The notes beneath the pieces were generated by a model. It did no database searches and was not told the origin of the DNA. It was given only the letters and a program-made list of their open reading frames with translations. Below, in pieces: positions 5,317 to 7,374 of a stretch of DNA of 7,374 bases; the first letter of the stretch is position 1, and every line of letters starts with the position of its first letter. A program made the translations under genes and the position numbers. Source of the stretch: Pseudomonadota bacterium (GTDB taxonomy: Bacteria; Pseudomonadota; Gammaproteobacteria; UBA5335); contig PKCW01000036.1 in assembly GCA_002862965.1 (NCBI GenBank), positions 1-7,374 of the forward strand, given 5' to 3'.

Positions 5317-6942
5317 CCCGGAACCATCGGCGACGGACCGGCGTGAACCTTCCGGAGCGCTCACGGCAAGACGCTGACCGGGACGCAGCACGCTGTTCGG
5401 CGCGATACCGTTCCACGATGCCAGTTGTGCAACGCTGACCCCGAAGCGGTCGGCTATCGCGCCGAGGGAGTCCCCCGGGCGGACGGCGTAGCTCGAGGGG
5501 CGGGAACCCGCGCGCTTTCGCTCGTCACGCTCAACCGCCGTGACCCGCAGCGTCTGGCCGATCTTCAGGGTCGCCTTGGGTGACAACTTGTTCAGTTTCG
5601 CCAGCTCGGCGGAATCGATCCCGTGTGCCCTGGCGATGGAATAGAGCGAGTCGCCGGAGCGAACCACATGGGTCCGCGTCGTCCGCTCGGAATGGGCCGG
5701 CGTCTCGAGCACGCGAACGGCTTCCTCACGCAGATCCTGCGCCGTTTCCACGGCGATCTGCGGGGCGGGCTCACTGTACTTGTACTGCGCGAGTTCCATC
5801 TGGTGCGGATCGTCCAGATACTGCTGCAACCGGCGCGCATGGGCGGCGGGCAGGAGCAGGGGTGCCGACAAGGCCGTTCTGGTTTTTGCCTGGATCGCCG
5901 GGTTGTAGCGCAGGACCTGGGACGGGCTCAGATCTGCCGCATCGGCAACGGCGGCGAGGTCGAGGCGACCGCGGACGTCGACGCTGTCGAGCACGGGCCG
6001 ATTCGGGACGTCCGGCAACTCGACGCCGTAGCGCCGCGGATTGTCGATGATCTCGCGCATCGCCATGAGGCGAGGAACGTAGCGGCGGGTTTGGGGCGGG
6101 ATCGGCAGCGCAAAGAAATCGGTCGGCTTGCCTTCCTGGCGATTCTTTTCGATCCAGCGCTGCAAGGTTCCCTCGCCAGTGTTGTAGGCGGTCAGTGCCA
6201 ACAACCAGTCGCCGCCGAACATGTCGCCCAGGTGGTCCATATAGTCCAGCGCAGCGCGTGTCGACGCCATCACATCATGACGGCCGTCATAGGACTGCGT
6301 GAGCTTCAGCCCGAAATTGCGCGCCGTCTGCGGCAGGAACTGCCACAGTCCGGCTGCCTTTCCCGGTGAAATGGCCGCCGGGTTGTAGCCGCTTTCCACC
6401 AGGGGCAACAGGGCGATCTCCGCCGGCATCCCACGACGTTCGACTTCCTCGAGCACGAGATAAAGGTATTCGGAGGACTGCGCCAGATTGCGTTCCAGGG
6501 TTCGCGCGCTGAAGGCGTCGATTTCCCGTCGAATGGACGGGCGATCATCGAAGTGCAGTGCGAACCCGCCCCGCAGCCGATCCCAGATGGCCCGGTCTGC
6601 CGCCCCCGTGCGCAATTCGGCGGATGGGGAGAAGGCTTCGGCAGCGCTCGCGTCCAGCAGAGAATGAAACACGAGTTCGTCGCCGCTCTGCGGGGAGGGC
6701 GAACGGACACTCCCGAGCGGACGGTCGGGAACGGCAGACGCGCGGCGCTGCGGGGGCACTGTGGCAACCCGGACGGTCGGGTCCGCGGCCGGAGCCGTCC
6801 GCGCGGTCCCGGGATGATGTGTGCTGCACCCCAGCATCCCCAGACAGGAACAACCGATCGTCAGCCATTTGATGCGGCCGGTGCGCTCCGCCTCGAGGGA
6901 CGCGGAGCGACGGCTCACGGCGATGAACTGACGCTGCTTCAT
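5314..6942 (-). CDS. mltD: Membrane-bound lytic murein transglycosylase D
   Basis: A 542-residue lipoprotein that cleaves the MurNAc-GlcNAc bond of peptidoglycan, forming 1,6-anhydro-MurNAc ends, in the periplasm. A basic 26-residue N-region and a short hydrophobic stretch lead to a lipobox-like MLGC with Cys39 as the likely lipidated residue. A Pro/Arg/Ser-rich linker (about 40-90) follows. The SLT domain has catalytic Glu183 in [11 protein letters not shown], then [17 protein letters not shown] and [12 protein letters not shown] degenerate LysM-like segment follows ([18 protein letters not shown]). Two clear LysM domains bind peptidoglycan at 424-467 ([10 protein letters not shown]...) and 484-527 ([10 protein letters not shown]...). 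E. coli MltD is shorter (about 452), mainly because of the linker and N-region here. The ATG overlaps the gloB stop (ATGA), and GGAAGGA inside the last gloB codons serves as the Shine-Dalgarno 12 nt upstream. GTG at codon 9 (6916-6918) is an alternative start. Confidence 0.95.
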   Translation of the reverse strand: MKQRQFIAVSRRSASLEAERTGRIKWLTIGCSCLGMLGCSTHHPGTARTAPAADPTVRVATVPPQRRASAVPDRPLGSVRSPSPQSGDELVFHSLLDASAAEAFSPSAELRTGAADRAIWDRLRGGFALHFDDRPSIRREIDAFSARTLERNLAQSSEYLYLVLEEVERRGMPAEIALLPLVESGYNPAAISPGKAAGLWQFLPQTARNFGLKLTQSYDGRHDVMASTRAALDYMDHLGDMFGGDWLLALTAYNTGEGTLQRWIEKNRQEGKPTDFFALPIPPQTRRYVPRLMAMREIIDNPRRYGVELPDVPNRPVLDSVDVRGRLDLAAVADAADLSPSQVLRYNPAIQAKTRTALSAPLLLPAAHARRLQQYLDDPHQMELAQYKYSEPAPQIAVETAQDLREEAVRVLETPAHSERTTRTHVVRSGDSLYSIARAHGIDSAELAKLNKLSPKATLKIGQTLRVTAVERDERKRAGSRPSSYAVRPGDSLGAIADRFGVSVAQLASWNGIAPNSVLRPGQRLAVSAPEGSRRSVADGSG

Positions 6943-7374
6943 GCGCGGAAATGATCCTTCCAGTGTCGCAGCGCCGCAAACACCGCGACGTCATCGGGCA
7001 AGATCCGGCCCGCGTGAGTCTCGGCGGCGAGACGCACCGACGGCGTGGTCGTCCGCAAAAATGGATTCGTGCGTCTCTCGATCTCGACACGGCTGGGCAG
7101 CGTGGGTTGTCCGTCCGACAGCTTCGACGCCTCGGCCTCGCGGCGCAGCAGCAGATCGCCATTGTCGGGCTCGACCGTGAGTGCAAAGGCGAGGTTCGCG
7201 ATCGTATATTCGTGACCGCAATAGACCTGCGTTTCTGCGGGGAGGGCGGCCAGCCGCCCGAGAGACCGGTGCATCTGCTCGGCCGTGCCCTCGAACAGAC
7301 GGCCACAACCGCCGCCGAACAAGGTATCGCCGCAGAACAGCGCGTTGATTTCGGGCATGTGATAGGCGACATGG
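6939..7374 (-). CDS. gloB: Hydroxyacylglutathione hydrolase (glyoxalase II), C-terminal fragment
   Basis: The last 144 residues of GloB; the 5' part lies beyond the right edge. GloB hydrolyses S-lactoylglutathione to D-lactate and glutathione, the second step of methylglyoxal detoxification, using a binuclear metal centre on a metallo-beta-lactamase fold. The fragment starts at HVAYH, inside the conserved GHTxGH region. It then has [18 protein letters not shown], whose Asp is the bridging metal ligand, and [15 protein letters not shown], whose His is another ligand. The C-terminal helical domain ends with RHWKDHF. Its Arg and Lys, three residues apart, correspond to the glutathione-binding Arg249 and Lys252 of human glyoxalase II. 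The N-terminal HxHxDH ligands are not in the window. The stop overlaps the mltD start (ATGA), so the two are translationally coupled. mltD next to gloB is a common gammaproteobacterial arrangement. Confidence 0.95.
   Translation of the reverse strand, partial: HVAYHMPEINALFCGDTLFGGGCGRLFEGTAEQMHRSLGRLAALPAETQVYCGHEYTIANLAFALTVEPDNGDLLLRREAEASKLSDGQPTLPSRVEIERRTNPFLRTTTPSVRLAAETHAGRILPDDVAVFAALRHWKDHFRA

Noticed and set aside
5623..6369. A 248-codon plus-strand frame antisense to mltD
   Set aside because: Shadow frame; the minus-strand frame has SLT and LysM motifs.
1..7374. Search for CRISPR arrays, insertion sequences, attachment sites at the tRNAs, toxin-antitoxin or defence genes
   Set aside because: No regular repeats, no transposase or integrase frames, and no duplicated tRNA 3' end were seen; all substantial coding space is taken by housekeeping genes.

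Overview
This is a window of chromosomal housekeeping DNA, GC-rich, from a gammaproteobacterium. The evidence is the gene order lon-hupB-(tRNA-Val, tRNA-Asp)-ppiD on the plus strand facing gloB-mltD-fabI on the minus strand. From memory, this resembles the Pseudomonas neighbourhood of lon, hupB, ppiD and fabI with mltD and gloB a few genes away. HU-beta, PpiD, FabI and MltD all look like gammaproteobacterial proteins. The genus cannot be fixed from sequence alone; a Chromatiales-like or other environmental gammaproteobacterium would fit.

Left part (1-1160): the 3' end of lon, a hairpin just after its stop, a 220-bp gap with a strong sigma70-type promoter, and hupB. Two tRNA genes with encoded CCA ends start only 11 bp after the hupB stop. 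A textbook intrinsic terminator closes this unit. A second possible promoter, for the tRNAs, lies inside the last codons of hupB.

Middle (1161-4486): a short leader, then ppiD (inner-membrane-anchored periplasmic chaperone with a parvulin domain). A dicarboxylate/amino acid:cation symporter follows 12 bp later, and its Shine-Dalgarno overlaps the ppiD stop codon, so the two are probably one operon.

Right part (4487-7374, minus strand): gloB (3' part only), mltD and fabI. gloB and mltD overlap by ATGA. fabI follows mltD after 47 bp and may have its own weak promoter. The symporter and fabI converge across 18 bp, with a GC-only hairpin at the end of the symporter.

Functionally the window combines protein quality control (Lon, PpiD), nucleoid structure (HU), translation (two tRNAs), lipid and cell-wall metabolism (FabI, MltD), methylglyoxal detoxification (GloB) and solute uptake. 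I see no mobile element, CRISPR array, toxin-antitoxin pair or defence locus. I do not see a previously undescribed system here; the findings are modest regulatory and protein-level observations.
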